NCBI GenBank assembly: GCA_022844565.1
Contig: JALHLK010000018.1
Span: forward strand, 1-64,000
From: Saprospiraceae bacterium
GTDB taxonomy: Bacteria > Bacteroidota > Bacteroidia > Chitinophagales > Saprospiraceae
DNA: 64,000 nucleotides
Reading direction: 5' to 3'
Part shown: piece by piece, positions 36,146-45,546 of the stretch
Layout: the number at the start of each line of letters is the position of its first letter
Position numbering within the stretch: position 1 is the first letter of the stretch
Position numbers and translations under genes: made by a program
The notes under the pieces: generated by a model
What the model saw: the letters and a program-made list of their open reading frames with translations, nothing else
Database searches by the model: none
What the model was told of the DNA's origin: nothing

Positions 36146-36946
36146 ATGACAAATCAATTGCTTTTCTGGTTTTTTACTTTGACAATAACCATTAATCTTG
36201 ATGCTCAGTCAAAGACTTCAAATGCTTATTGGATGAATCATGGCGTTGCATTTCCTTCAACAAAAGAAACTCACTATACATCAAAATATAGAAATGGAAT
36301 TGGGTATACTTTTCAAATTGGATACGATAAGCAAACTTCGAGGTCAATTACAGGACTTTCTTTTATGTTTTTGTACTCATCACAAGGAAAAAAGAATATT
36401 TCTTACTCAACTATTTTACGCCCTGAAGTAAAATATGAGTTTCTAAAATCAACATCTAGAAGTGGACTAAAAGTTGGTGGCTACTATGATATTGGTACAG
36501 TTTTAAATTTTAGAAGAGGAATTTGGTCTATTGAAAATGGTATAAATTATACAATTTGGTCTTCATTAGGTTTTTCAACTCAGTACTCCAAGCACATAAA
36601 GTATAAGGAAAAGTGCATTGATTGGAATACTGAGTTTTCTATACCGGTATTAAGCTATTTAATAAGGCCTTCCTACACTTTCCCTTACACCGATAATTAT
36701 TTAGAGAATGAAGTATTTAATTTTGATCGGTCTGGACTAGGAAAAAGTATAATAACCGGTGGAAAATTAGTAACACTTGACAAATTCATTTATTTGGGTT
36801 TTCAAACTGGTGTATCAATTCCGTCTAAAAATAAATTTTGGGAATTTGGGCTTAGGTATTCATTTAAATTTACCCAAACAAATGAAGTAAAACCCATGCA
36901 TCAAACTATCCATGAAATTAGCTTTTTAACAAAAATATTAAATTAA
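36146..36946 (+). CDS. Predicted outer-membrane beta-barrel-like protein
   Basis: The 266-residue protein has a signal peptide (MTNQLLFWFFTLTITINLDAQ). The remaining sequence alternates aromatic and polar residues in strands, such as TGLSFMFLYSSQG, SGLKVGGYYDIGTVLNF, FIYLGFQTGVSIPSKNKFW and FGLRYSFKFT, as expected for a small outer-membrane beta barrel. I do not recognise a named family. It is followed after one base by the S41 peptidase gene and is surely co-transcribed with it. Confidence 0.5.
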   Translation: MTNQLLFWFFTLTITINLDAQSKTSNAYWMNHGVAFPSTKETHYTSKYRNGIGYTFQIGYDKQTSRSITGLSFMFLYSSQGKKNISYSTILRPEVKYEFLKSTSRSGLKVGGYYDIGTVLNFRRGIWSIENGINYTIWSSLGFSTQYSKHIKYKEKCIDWNTEFSIPVLSYLIRPSYTFPYTDNYLENEVFNFDRSGLGKSIITGGKLVTLDKFIYLGFQTGVSIPSKNKFWEFGLRYSFKFTQTNEVKPMHQTIHEISFLTKILN

Positions 36947-36947
36947 A

Positions 36948-37934
36948 ATGAAATCAAAGCATCTACTAATTATGACATTAATAATTTCCTTTTTTTCATC
37001 ATGTACAAAAGAAGAGGATAGCACTTCTGAAAATATGAGAGAGGTTGTGGAAACACTATGGAAATACATCGATGAAAACTATGTTTATTTCGATTACAAA
37101 TCAATCAATTGGGAATCAAAAAGAAGTTATTATCTGAACAAAGTAAAAGACCCAATATCAGAAGATAGCCTTTTTGCAATTTGTTCTGCAATGATTGGTG
37201 AATTAAAAGATGGACATAACTTCCTTAATAATGGGAAAAAAATTTACAAATATGATTATACTAAAGATTTTAATATAAAATTTGATTTAGGTCTAATCAA
37301 ATCAAAGTACTTAAGATCAGCATTTAAATCTGAAGATCACTTTACTTATGGAATAATTAATGACACGATTGGTTATATACACTATGAAAAATTTAAAAAT
37401 GGGTCGTATTTCAATGAAATTATTAGGTTTTTTAAAGAAAAGGAGGTTAAGAAAATTATTATCGATATTAGGGATAATCGTGGAGGACAAGCTGAAATTG
37501 CACAAAATATGATAGGATATTTTATAGAAAAGCCAACTATCGTAGGATATATTATTCATAAAAACGGTGTCAAGCATTCAAATTATTCAGCAAAAATTGA
37601 ACTCAAAGCTGAACCAAAATCATTATATTTTGATAAATCGGTAAGGGTATTAACAAATAGAAAATCATATAGTGCATCTTCATATTTCGCAGGGATGATG
37701 AATCACTTACCCAATGTCAAACTTGTAGGTCAGATAACAGGCGGAGGTGGGGGTGCTGCTGCAAGTTTCGAACTCCCCAATGGTTGGGTGGTCGGTATCA
37801 CGAGCAATTTTTTCTTAGACGCCAAAAATAGCCATATTGAGAATGGGGTAAAGCCGATCATAGAAATAGAAAACAGTTCTGCTGATATTGTCAATCAGCA
37901 AGATAAAATGTTGGAAACCACTATTGATAATTAG
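36948..37934 (+). CDS. S41 family peptidase lipoprotein
   Basis: The 328-residue protein has a lipoprotein signal with lipobox FFSSC (cysteine at about residue 19). The peptidase part contains KLKDGHNFL-like ELKDGHNFLNNG, IIIDIRDNRGGQAEIAQNMIGYFI (the D-x-R-x-N-x-G-G motif of S41 enzymes), and LTNRKSYSASSYFA with the likely nucleophile serine. GQITGGGGGAAASFELPNGW follows and the tail NGVKPIIEIE matches the family end. No PDZ domain is obvious, as in many Bacteroidota surface S41 proteins. Substrate is unknown. A relic of a second S41 gene lies about 180 bases downstream. Confidence 0.8.
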   Translation: MKSKHLLIMTLIISFFSSCTKEEDSTSENMREVVETLWKYIDENYVYFDYKSINWESKRSYYLNKVKDPISEDSLFAICSAMIGELKDGHNFLNNGKKIYKYDYTKDFNIKFDLGLIKSKYLRSAFKSEDHFTYGIINDTIGYIHYEKFKNGSYFNEIIRFFKEKEVKKIIIDIRDNRGGQAEIAQNMIGYFIEKPTIVGYIIHKNGVKHSNYSAKIELKAEPKSLYFDKSVRVLTNRKSYSASSYFAGMMNHLPNVKLVGQITGGGGGAAASFELPNGWVVGITSNFFLDAKNSHIENGVKPIIEIENSSADIVNQQDKMLETTIDN

Positions 37935-38113
37935 GAATTACAATAAATTATCACTTTCTCACACACTCAAATGTGTACATGATTTTTTATAAATTTTAGA
38001 TAGATCGAAAAGGTTTTCACAGTATAAACAGAAATTAATAAAAACGAACCTATTAATGATCAAATCCTTTATGTAAAAAATGCAGTTTTGGAAATCTTGG
38101 ATTCGGGGGGTAA

Positions 38114-38260
38114 GGTGGCGGTAATTCGACAGTTGCAATAATTTGTAGAATTCGTCTAAAACTTGGTGTCGAGCCTGATATTTATGTTCAAAATACCAAG
38201 GAAGATATTAAAGCTGACATCGATAAGGTGTTGGAAAGGGCGATACCGATCAAGTTTTAG
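38114..38260 (+). pseudogene. Relic of an S41 peptidase C terminus
   Basis: This frame reads GGGNSTVAIICRIRLKLG, then VEPDIYVQNTKEDIKADIDK and VLERAIPIKF with a stop. The GVEPDI-x-V-x-N-x-x-E-D stretch followed by a helix is the typical end of S41 peptidases. There is a stop directly upstream in frame (38111) and no start. The adjacent intact S41 gene has a different end (NGVKPIIEIE), so the relic comes from another paralogue. Confidence 0.5.
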
Positions 38261-38265
38261 TCTTT

Positions 38266-38571
38266 GATTTTAACCGAGATTACGCATTGGACTTTATTCG
38301 AAAGGAAATTAGGCAAAATAGTAGTGAAGCACATGAGCAGCGTAAAAAATTGATATCCGAAATATCAATTTAGCTGCGAACTAAAACCAACTGGATTTTA
38401 GCTTTTCCAATACTTTTTGCAGCTTTAGCTGCATAGAGGACATGAAAGACGTTAAAAATTGACCGCAAGTCAATTTAGTCTTGAACTGTGGCGCCCCGTC
38501 ACAGCTATTACCACTGTAAGTTAGGTAGTTTATATTTTCTTGCAGTTAATTTCTAATGCATAATCTCGGTT
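38266..38571. repeat. Hairpin-rich ~300-bp block bounded by an inverted repeat
   Basis: AACCGAGATTACGCATT (38272-38288) and AATGCATAATCTCGGTT (38555-38571) are inverted copies with one mismatch. Between them lie several compact hairpins: TTGATAT/ATATCAA near 38350, TGCAGC-TTTA-GCTGCA near 38417-38432, TTGAC-CGCAA-GTCAA near 38458-38473, and CTGTG/CACAG near 38485-38503. The block has no credible gene. It could be a small non-autonomous mobile element or the trace of a structured RNA. Confidence 0.45.
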
Positions 38572-38700
38572 TAACTTAATCGAGTGTGTTTTAGTTCAAT
38601 AATTAATTATCATAAATATTATCGTAAATTTTTAAATATGAATGATTTTATGAACTCTATCCCAAATATATATTAATATGATTAACACGATGTAGATTTA

Positions 38701-39267
38701 CTAAGGATCCTCAATGATGATATCATATTTATCAAGTAGACCTGATATACCATTTATTGAGAACTTCGTTTTTTTTAATCGATTTATTTCTGGATTTATT
38801 GAGTAATTATATGCAGTAAGAAAATTTGCATTTTCTAAATTGCTTTGATCGAAAATAGCCAACTCTAAGTTGCAATTTGCAAAAACTGTGTACGATAAAT
38901 CACTCCCAGTAAAATCCGTTTTAATCAATTGAGTGTTTTCGAATATTGTCTTTTTTATTTTGGTTTTATAAAAAGAAGCATGATTGAGTTGGCATCCATA
39001 AAATGAAAAATTCAACCCAAACTCATCACATGCATCAAATTGAAGACCTAACATCTTACAATCATTAAATTTTATATTCCAAAAGGATGTTCTGTTTAAT
39101 GTAGCCATACTGAGGTTACAGCTATTAAAAACACAATCCTCAAATTTAAATTTTGATAAATCACCTTCTGAAAAATTGCAACTATTGAAAATACAGTTTT
39201 CATATTCTCCTAATGATAATATGGATACTTGGTCAAATGACTCATCTTGAAAAAATGGCGTATTCAT
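38701..39267 (-). CDS. Pentapeptide repeat protein
   Basis: The 188-residue protein consists largely of A(D/N)Lxx-type pentapeptides: DLSKFKFEDCVFNSCNLSMATLNRTSF, then IKFNDCKMLGLQFDAC, ASFYKTKIKKTIFENTQLIKTDFTGSDLSYTVFANCNLELAIFDQSNLENANFL. Such repeats form a right-handed square beta helix. Members of the Qnr/McbG group protect DNA gyrase from quinolones or toxins, but most family members have no known role, and nothing here proves gyrase binding. The protein is short of 200 residues and has an interruption in mid-helix, as Qnr proteins do. The start lies 6 bases after the MazG-like stop, so the two form an operon. Confidence 0.85.
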   Translation of the reverse strand: MNTPFFQDESFDQVSILSLGEYENCIFNSCNFSEGDLSKFKFEDCVFNSCNLSMATLNRTSFWNIKFNDCKMLGLQFDACDEFGLNFSFYGCQLNHASFYKTKIKKTIFENTQLIKTDFTGSDLSYTVFANCNLELAIFDQSNLENANFLTAYNYSINPEINRLKKTKFSINGISGLLDKYDIIIEDP

Positions 39268-39273
39268 TGTGTA

Positions 39274-39747
39274 CTAGATATTCCCAGCAATATCCGCTGA
39301 AGAATAATTAATGGATTTCAATACTTTTTTGTCAGCGGCTCTGAGTACTAAATATTCACCATTTTTCTCTTTCAAAATGGATTCTGTATTTTTTTCCTGG
39401 AGATAATATGCTTGGGTAGCTTCGGCTTCTTCTAATGATTTACATGTTTTGCTCATATTTGACCTGTGTACTTCATTAAATAATTGGCTAAATTTATCAC
39501 CTAGCCCCAGCTCCAAAATTGCACCACTTAACACATACTGCAAGTCGGCCAAAGCATCAGCTGCTTCGATCAGATTGTCATTTTCTAAGGCTTCTTGAAA
39601 TTCTTCAAGTTCCTCTGCCAAAAGTACATATCTTAATTGACATCGCTTTTTGTCGGGAATAGAGGGGGTTTCGAGTATAGGTAGGTCAAACATATCGTGA
39701 AACTCTGCTACTAGATTTAAACCCTTTGCTTCCTCAAACTTTTTCAT
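39274..39747 (-). CDS. MazG-like nucleotide pyrophosphohydrolase
   Basis: The 157-residue protein has the all-alpha NTP pyrophosphohydrolase pattern: E45-E-x-x-E49 in RYVLLAEELEEFQEAL, then E61-x-x-D64 and D68 in NLIEAADALADLQYVLSG, which bind Mg2+. A further conserved segment is FNEVHRSNMSKTCKS. This layout matches the stand-alone MazG/phosphoribosyl-ATP pyrophosphohydrolase-like proteins (COG4696-type), which hydrolyse NTPs to NMP and pyrophosphate, often as house-cleaning enzymes. The substrate is not known. It is first in an operon with the pentapeptide gene. Confidence 0.75.
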   Translation of the reverse strand: MKKFEEAKGLNLVAEFHDMFDLPILETPSIPDKKRCQLRYVLLAEELEEFQEALENDNLIEAADALADLQYVLSGAILELGLGDKFSQLFNEVHRSNMSKTCKSLEEAEATQAYYLQEKNTESILKEKNGEYLVLRAADKKVLKSINYSSADIAGNI

Positions 39748-39906
39748 ATTTCAATTTTACTGTTATTTTCAAATAATTGGCAAAAATTGTGACCTTACTA
39801 ATTGCAAGACATACAATTTGGTGCAAAAAAACTGTTTACTTATTAATTAAAGAAGAAATTAAGTCAATATTTTGAAAACATATGAATTAGATGATATATG
39901 AAGTAC

Positions 39907-39914
39907 TATATTTG
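39907..39914 (+). promoter_or_regulatory. -7 element for the HerA-like gene
   Basis: TATATTTG matches TAnnTTTG and lies 25 bases before the ATG at 39939. Confidence 0.65.
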
Positions 39915-39938
39915 TCACTTAAATTAATTTGAAATCGG

Positions 39939-41519
39939 ATGTCAAAACAACAAATCATAGACGAAATAGCCACTGGCTATAAATTTATTGGCGAATCAAT
40001 CATATTAGGGGTTGCAAAATATCAAGATGAAGTATTGAAGGAAAGTTTTGTAAGAATTCCTTTAAAAACACTCAATAGGCACGGATTAATTGCGGGTGCA
40101 ACGGGTACAGGCAAGACAAAAACTTTGCAAATCATTGCTGAGCAAATGTCAGCTATGGGTATTCCATCATTGGTAATGGATATTAAAGGTGATTTATCAG
40201 GTTTAGCAATGGCTGCTTCTGATAATCCTAAACTCCACGAAAGACATGAAAAAATTGGTATGCCTTTCACGCCTTCGAACAGCCCTGTGGAGTTTTTAAG
40301 TCTTTCAGGTGAAAAGGGGATTAGATTGAGGGCTACCGTAAGTGAATTTGGCCCTGTCTTATTCTCTAAGATTTTAGATCTCAATGATACGCAATCCGGG
40401 GTTATTTCCTTAATTTTTAAATGGTGTGATGACAATCAATTGCCTCTTTTGGACTTACAAGATGTAAAAAAGGTTTTGCAGTACATTTCCAATGAAGGCA
40501 AGCAGGAGTTAAAAGATGAATATGGTACTATTTCTGGGCCATCAGTAGGCACCATTATGCGTAAAATTATAGAATTGGAGCAACAAGGTGCGGGTATTTT
40601 CTTCGGAGAATTATCTTTTGATCCTATGGATTTGGTAAGGACTGATTACTCTGGAAAAGGGATAATATCCGTCTTGAGAGTTACAGATATACAAGATAAG
40701 CCAAAGTTGTTTTCGACTTTTATGCTTCAAATGTTAGCAGAGATTTATGCTACTTTTCCTGAGGTAGGTGATGTAGATAAACCAAAATTATGCCTTTTCA
40801 TAGACGAAGCCCATTTGGTATTTAACGAAGCATCAAAAGTTTTGCTCGATCAAATTGAGACCATCGTAAGGCTCATAAGATCTAAAGGTGTAGGTGTATT
40901 CTTCTGTACGCAAGGACCGGATGATGTACCAGATAAGGTTTTGGCACAATTAGGTTTAAAAGTGCAACATGCCTTGAGAGCTTTTACCGCTAAGGATAGA
41001 AAAGCAATAAACGTTGCGGCTGAAAACTTCCCTTTGAGTAATAATTATAAAGCTGATGAATTGCTTACAAACATGGGAATAGGTGAGGCACTCGTTACTG
41101 CACTCAGTGAAAAAGGTATACCAACACCATTGGTCCATACGTACCTTAGAGCACCTCAATCTAGAATGGATATCTTGACACCAAGTGAGCAAGAAGCCAT
41201 CATCAATAGATCAGCCTTAATATCTAAATATTCACAAGATCTCGATAGAGATAGTGCACACGAGATACTGACGGCTAAAATAGAGGAGGCACAAAGTCAA
41301 GAAGTACAAGAAGAATTGATGCAACAAACTAGACCATCTGCCCCACGAAGGCAAGAAAAGTCAACTGCTGAAAAAGTATTTTCTAGTCCTACTACTAGAA
41401 GTATAGGAACCACTATCGCACGAGAACTTACAAGAGGCCTTTTAGGAGTCTTAGGTGTAAAAACAACATCAACCCGAAGAACAAGTAATACAAGGAGTAA
41501 ATCATTTCCTTGGTTTTAA
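39939..41519 (+). CDS. HerA/DUF853-type ATPase
   Basis: The 526-residue protein belongs to the HerA-like ATPases annotated as DUF853 (E. coli YjgR group). Walker A GATGTGKT is at residues 53-60, Walker B is in LCLFIDEAHLVF near 285, and a conserved sensor region is VRLIRSKGVGVFFCTQGPDDVPDKVLAQLG. HerA-type ATPases are hexameric motors acting on DNA or in secretion; the role of this branch is not established. The C-terminal ~90 residues are charged and rich in Q, T, R and S, ending RKS-type basic. The following LptF/G-like frame starts 23 bases later, so co-transcription is possible. Confidence 0.88.
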   Translation: MSKQQIIDEIATGYKFIGESIILGVAKYQDEVLKESFVRIPLKTLNRHGLIAGATGTGKTKTLQIIAEQMSAMGIPSLVMDIKGDLSGLAMAASDNPKLHERHEKIGMPFTPSNSPVEFLSLSGEKGIRLRATVSEFGPVLFSKILDLNDTQSGVISLIFKWCDDNQLPLLDLQDVKKVLQYISNEGKQELKDEYGTISGPSVGTIMRKIIELEQQGAGIFFGELSFDPMDLVRTDYSGKGIISVLRVTDIQDKPKLFSTFMLQMLAEIYATFPEVGDVDKPKLCLFIDEAHLVFNEASKVLLDQIETIVRLIRSKGVGVFFCTQGPDDVPDKVLAQLGLKVQHALRAFTAKDRKAINVAAENFPLSNNYKADELLTNMGIGEALVTALSEKGIPTPLVHTYLRAPQSRMDILTPSEQEAIINRSALISKYSQDLDRDSAHEILTAKIEEAQSQEVQEELMQQTRPSAPRRQEKSTAEKVFSSPTTRSIGTTIARELTRGLLGVLGVKTTSTRRTSNTRSKSFPWF

Positions 41520-41542
41520 ACGTTATAAAGTAAAATGGAGTT

Positions 41543-44500
41543 TTGATAAAGATAATAGATAAGCTCATACTTAAAAATTTTGCTGGTCCATACATATTCT
41601 CATTTTTCATTGCTGAGTTTACACTACTCATGCAGTTTATGTGGAAGTGGATAGATGATATACTTGGGAAAGGTGTTGGTATGTTGGAAATTTTGGAACT
41701 TATTGGTTATCATTGTCTTTGGACGATACCTATGGCATTACCTGTATCTATTTTAATCGCCTCTGTCATGGTGTATGGTGACTTGGCAGAAAAATACGAA
41801 TTATCATCTTTTAAGTCTGCAGGTGTATCTTTGGTCCGTATCATGAGGCCGGGCCTGATGATGGCTGTTCTTACATTTGCGCTTTCTCTTTTTGCGTCAA
41901 ATTATCTTGTACCCGTGGCTAATTTTCAGTTTGCAAAACGTTTTCATGCTATAAAATCGCAAAAGTCAAGTTTAGCCATCGAAGAAAAAATTTTTAACGA
42001 TGATTTTGATAACTTTGTAATTCGAGTAGAAAGTAAGCTTCCTAATGGTCGTGATATGAAAAATGTATATATCGCTGACCAGTCTAAAGCAGATAGGACA
42101 ATGCTCAATGTCATCCTTGCTGATTCTGCCAATATGTATGTAGAACCCAATACGGACTTATTTATCATGAAGCTCCATGATGGGATAATTTACCAAGAAG
42201 AGGATCGAAAATGGAAAAATGATAGACAGACTTATCCATTCATCAGAACATCATTTGGCTATTATAGTAAAGTGCTTGACATGAGTGAATTTAAATTGAA
42301 TAATACGCTTGATATGTTTAGAACCAAAGAAGATATGATGAACTCGTTTCAATTATTAGATGCCATAGATTCGCTTCAGGTCAAAAAAGAATATCATGAG
42401 GGGACGCTTAACTATGACTATGCCGGGGTATTGAAAGCAAATTATAGACTTGACAGTTTAGATATGTATACCAAGTTGGTTGACCAAAAGTCGAAAGCGC
42501 AAGTGAAAATGGACACCTTAGTAAAAGAATCTCCTGGTAAAAGTCTGGTGCCCGATAATCTTATGCAAGATGCAAGGGCCTCCCTAGCTGCTATACCTGC
42601 AAATGAGACGCCCAACAAGATTAATCAAAAGAACATTGGAGATTTATCAAAATACAAAACATTTTATGAGACCCTTGACTCAAGTACTTTGGCTTTTATG
42701 TTTTATAAAGTAGAAAATCAAGTTGTGACAAGAACAGACTTTTCTAGTAATGTATTATATAATATTCAGGATACCCAGAATCTAAAGGAAAAATTAAAAT
42801 TGAAGTTACATCAGCAATATGCCTATGCTTTTATCTGTATTATTTTTTTATTCATAGGGGCACCGTTAGGCAGTATCATACGAAAAGGTGGTTATGGGTA
42901 CCCGCTACTTGTGGCAATATTATTTTACATGGTTTTTATTATCTCTGCCATCATGGGTACAAAATTACTCAAAACGCAAACTTTTGGGGGTGTTTTGAGT
43001 GCTTGGACCTCATGTTTGATCTTAGCACCTTTTGCTATTTATTTCACCATTAAGGCGCTGAATGACTCTAGGTTTGATGAAGCTTCTAAGTTTTTATTAA
43101 AAATGAGGAATTTACTTTTTAAGAAGAAAACAGTAGCGATATCATGTTTTATTTTTATAGCACTCGGATTACAAAGTCAGCAACTCACACCCATGAATAT
43201 TCCTTTTCTGTCCAATGGAAAAGAATTGCCTTTAACTCCGGTAGGAGGGCTCAGTGCACCTCAATTTATGCAAATAGATTTTGATAGAGATGGTAAAAAG
43301 GACCTTTTTATCTTTGATAGAAATGGCAATGTACCTTTAGCATTCATAAACAAGGGTGGGCCAGGAGCGGTAAATTATATTCATGATCAAAGATATATCA
43401 AGAACTTTCCAGAAATTAGGATATGGTGTGCAGCTGTAGATTATGATGGTGATGGAATCGAAGACCTTTTTAAATTTCCTAGTGAAAACAACATCTCTGG
43501 AATAGAAGTTTGGAAAGGAAAGCTGGTCGATGGATTTTTGCAATTTGATAAGGTTAAAAATTCAAGGTTTAATTTTGATGTATTGACGGTGAGTCTCAGT
43601 AATCAGACGATTCCCATCTATATGTCATTCATTGATTATCCAGCTATATTGGATATGGACAATGATGGTGATATTGATATTTTAACCTTTGAATCCGGAG
43701 GGAGTTATGTAGAATATTATAAAAATATGGCTACAGAATTAGGTTTGCCTAAAGACCAGTTTCGATATGTTTTACAAGACCGATGTTTTGGGAAGTTTTA
43801 TGAAGATCAGTTTTCTGAAAAAATAAAATTGAGTAATAGTATTAACAATTGTGCAACTTTTTCTGGTGTAGTAAGTGGCAATGGAAGCCAAAGACATTCA
43901 GGTTCGACTATAATGGCCTTTGATCCTAATTGTGATGGTAAAATGGATGTGATACTAGGTGATGTAGGTAGCCAATACATGACATTTTTAAAAAACACGG
44001 GGGTAAAGGATAGTGCTTTTATTACGAGTGTGGAGGAAAGATTTCCTCAAAGCACAGAGTCGATCAAACACTTTATATTTCCCAGTGCCTTTTACCTAGA
44101 TATCAACAATGACGGCAAGAAAGATTTGTTGACAACCGTCAATGAAACATCCAATTCTCAAACAAAGAATATGATCTGGTATTATGAAAATACGGGCAAT
44201 GGATGTGAAATGAAGTACATTCTCAAATCCAAAAATTTTCTTGTAGATCAGATGGTGGATGTAGGCAATAGCGCACATCCTTTATTGTTTGATTACAATG
44301 GAGATGGCTTAGAGGATATCATTCTTGGGTCAAATGGAGAAATTACCGATGACGGTAATCGATCTAATAAATTGTCATTATATATTAATACAGGCACTAA
44401 GACTAAGCCTCAGTATACTTTAAATACTGAAAATCTATTGAATGTAGTGGGTTTAAATCAAATATTTACAAAGTTAGTACCAACAGCAGGTGATATTGAT

Positions 44501-45352
44501 GGTGATGGCGATATAGATTTAATAATTGGTCACTCACAGGGATTTATGTTGTATGCAGAAAATACAGGTGGAAAGAATAATCCTCCCAAGTTTTCAAATG
44601 TAAAAATTGATTGGTTGGATATTTTTGCTGGGCAAAATGCTTCTCCGACAGTCATCGATTTTGATAATGATGGCCTGCTTGATCTTGTGGTAGGTAAACT
44701 GAATAACAACTTAAATTTCTACAAAAATAGGGGTACTAAATCCAGTCCATCTTTCATGGGATTTACACCAGATGAAACCAATCTTGGTGGTCTATTTTCT
44801 GGTAATAATTTTGATAGACAACAAGGATCACCAGAATTTTTTAAAATAAAAGATCAATTGTATCTTCTGATGGGATATTCCAACGGAGATATTTCCTTGT
44901 ACAGCGTTCCTGACAATAACCCAAAGTCAAAATTTACTTTACTCAAATCCAATATCTTACCTTTTTATTTGGGTCGGCAAGTCAATCCAGCAATTCGGGA
45001 TATAGATAATGATGGTTTTTTTGAACTCCTAGTTGGCAACGAAAGGGGAGGGCTAAATGTATTAAAAACAGATATTAGTACCACAGATATTCTGTCGTCT
45101 ACTATTAATTTCGATGATGGAGGTTTTGGGCTAATATTTTATCCAAATCCGACCAAAGAGATTGTAAATGTAGAAGGAGAATGGAGCGGTAGAATAGAGG
45201 TATATGATTTTTATGGACGAAAGGTTACAGAAGTGGAAAAAGAATTTGAGAAGTTAGAGATCAATGTAGGGAGTTTAACAGCAGGAGTATATTTTTTAAA
45301 AATTGCAAATGAACATGGAGTATTTTCTAAAAAAATTGTAATTACTCATTAA
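41543..45352 (+). CDS. LptF/LptG permease fused in frame to an FG-GAP T9SS cargo protein
   Basis: One open frame of 1269 residues joins two normally separate proteins. Residues 1 to about 515 are a complete LptF/LptG permease of the LPS transport ABC system: three N-terminal helices with FKSAGVSLVRIMRPG, a periplasmic jelly-roll domain, and three C-terminal helices beginning YAYAFICIIFLFIGAPLGSIIRKGG. At residue 521 (ATG 43103) a typical signal peptide starts, MRNLLFKKKTVAISCFIFIA and LGLQSQ, followed by FG-GAP/VCBS repeats (DRDGKKDLFIFDRNG, DYDGDGIEDLF, DIDGDGDIDLIIG) and a type A sorting domain (LIFYPNPTKEIVNVEG). No stop lies between them. Start is TTG with GGAG just upstream. Either it is a fusion, or the second gene is translated from its own ATG after loss of the lptF/G stop, or the join is a sequencing error. 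Confidence 0.8.
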   Translation: MIKIIDKLILKNFAGPYIFSFFIAEFTLLMQFMWKWIDDILGKGVGMLEILELIGYHCLWTIPMALPVSILIASVMVYGDLAEKYELSSFKSAGVSLVRIMRPGLMMAVLTFALSLFASNYLVPVANFQFAKRFHAIKSQKSSLAIEEKIFNDDFDNFVIRVESKLPNGRDMKNVYIADQSKADRTMLNVILADSANMYVEPNTDLFIMKLHDGIIYQEEDRKWKNDRQTYPFIRTSFGYYSKVLDMSEFKLNNTLDMFRTKEDMMNSFQLLDAIDSLQVKKEYHEGTLNYDYAGVLKANYRLDSLDMYTKLVDQKSKAQVKMDTLVKESPGKSLVPDNLMQDARASLAAIPANETPNKINQKNIGDLSKYKTFYETLDSSTLAFMFYKVENQVVTRTDFSSNVLYNIQDTQNLKEKLKLKLHQQYAYAFICIIFLFIGAPLGSIIRKGGYGYPLLVAILFYMVFIISAIMGTKLLKTQTFGGVLSAWTSCLILAPFAIYFTIKALNDSRFDEASKFLLKMRNLLFKKKTVAISCFIFIALGLQSQQLTPMNIPFLSNGKELPLTPVGGLSAPQFMQIDFDRDGKKDLFIFDRNGNVPLAFINKGGPGAVNYIHDQRYIKNFPEIRIWCAAVDYDGDGIEDLFKFPSENNISGIEVWKGKLVDGFLQFDKVKNSRFNFDVLTVSLSNQTIPIYMSFIDYPAILDMDNDGDIDILTFESGGSYVEYYKNMATELGLPKDQFRYVLQDRCFGKFYEDQFSEKIKLSNSINNCATFSGVVSGNGSQRHSGSTIMAFDPNCDGKMDVILGDVGSQYMTFLKNTGVKDSAFITSVEERFPQSTESIKHFIFPSAFYLDINNDGKKDLLTTVNETSNSQTKNMIWYYENTGNGCEMKYILKSKNFLVDQMVDVGNSAHPLLFDYNGDGLEDIILGSNGEITDDGNRSNKLSLYINTGTKTKPQYTLNTENLLNVVGLNQIFTKLVPTAGDIDGDGDIDLIIGHSQGFMLYAENTGGKNNPPKFSNVKIDWLDIFAGQNASPTVIDFDNDGLLDLVVGKLNNNLNFYKNRGTKSSPSFMGFTPDETNLGGLFSGNNFDRQQGSPEFFKIKDQLYLLMGYSNGDISLYSVPDNNPKSKFTLLKSNILPFYLGRQVNPAIRDIDNDGFFELLVGNERGGLNVLKTDISTTDILSSTINFDDGGFGLIFYPNPTKEIVNVEGEWSGRIEVYDFYGRKVTEVEKEFEKLEINVGSLTAGVYFLKIANEHGVFSKKIVITH

Positions 45353-45474
45353 TCAATATCAACTAGGTAAGAAGAAAAGTACAAGTAAAAAGGTAGTTTA
45401 TTTTCTTTATCGGCCTTAAGACAATATTTTACTAAAATTATTAGTTAAAAAAATACCCTCATATTACATTTTAT

Positions 45475-45482
45475 TACTTTTG
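45475..45482 (+). promoter_or_regulatory. -7 element for the large type B T9SS gene
   Basis: TACTTTTG matches TAnnTTTG. The position favours translation from the ATG at 45547, because the ATG at 45499 would leave a leader of about ten bases. Confidence 0.6.
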
Positions 45483-45546
45483 CTTCAGAATCTATCCCAT
45501 GGTATATACTTTCAGAGCATTAATAAAAATTATACCAAAGAATTAT

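Noticed and set aside
38227-38382. Second open frame (about 50 codons, ending in KKLISEISI) overlapping the S41 relic
   Set aside because: It has no start codon or recognised family and overlaps the better supported S41 frame, so it is probably chance.
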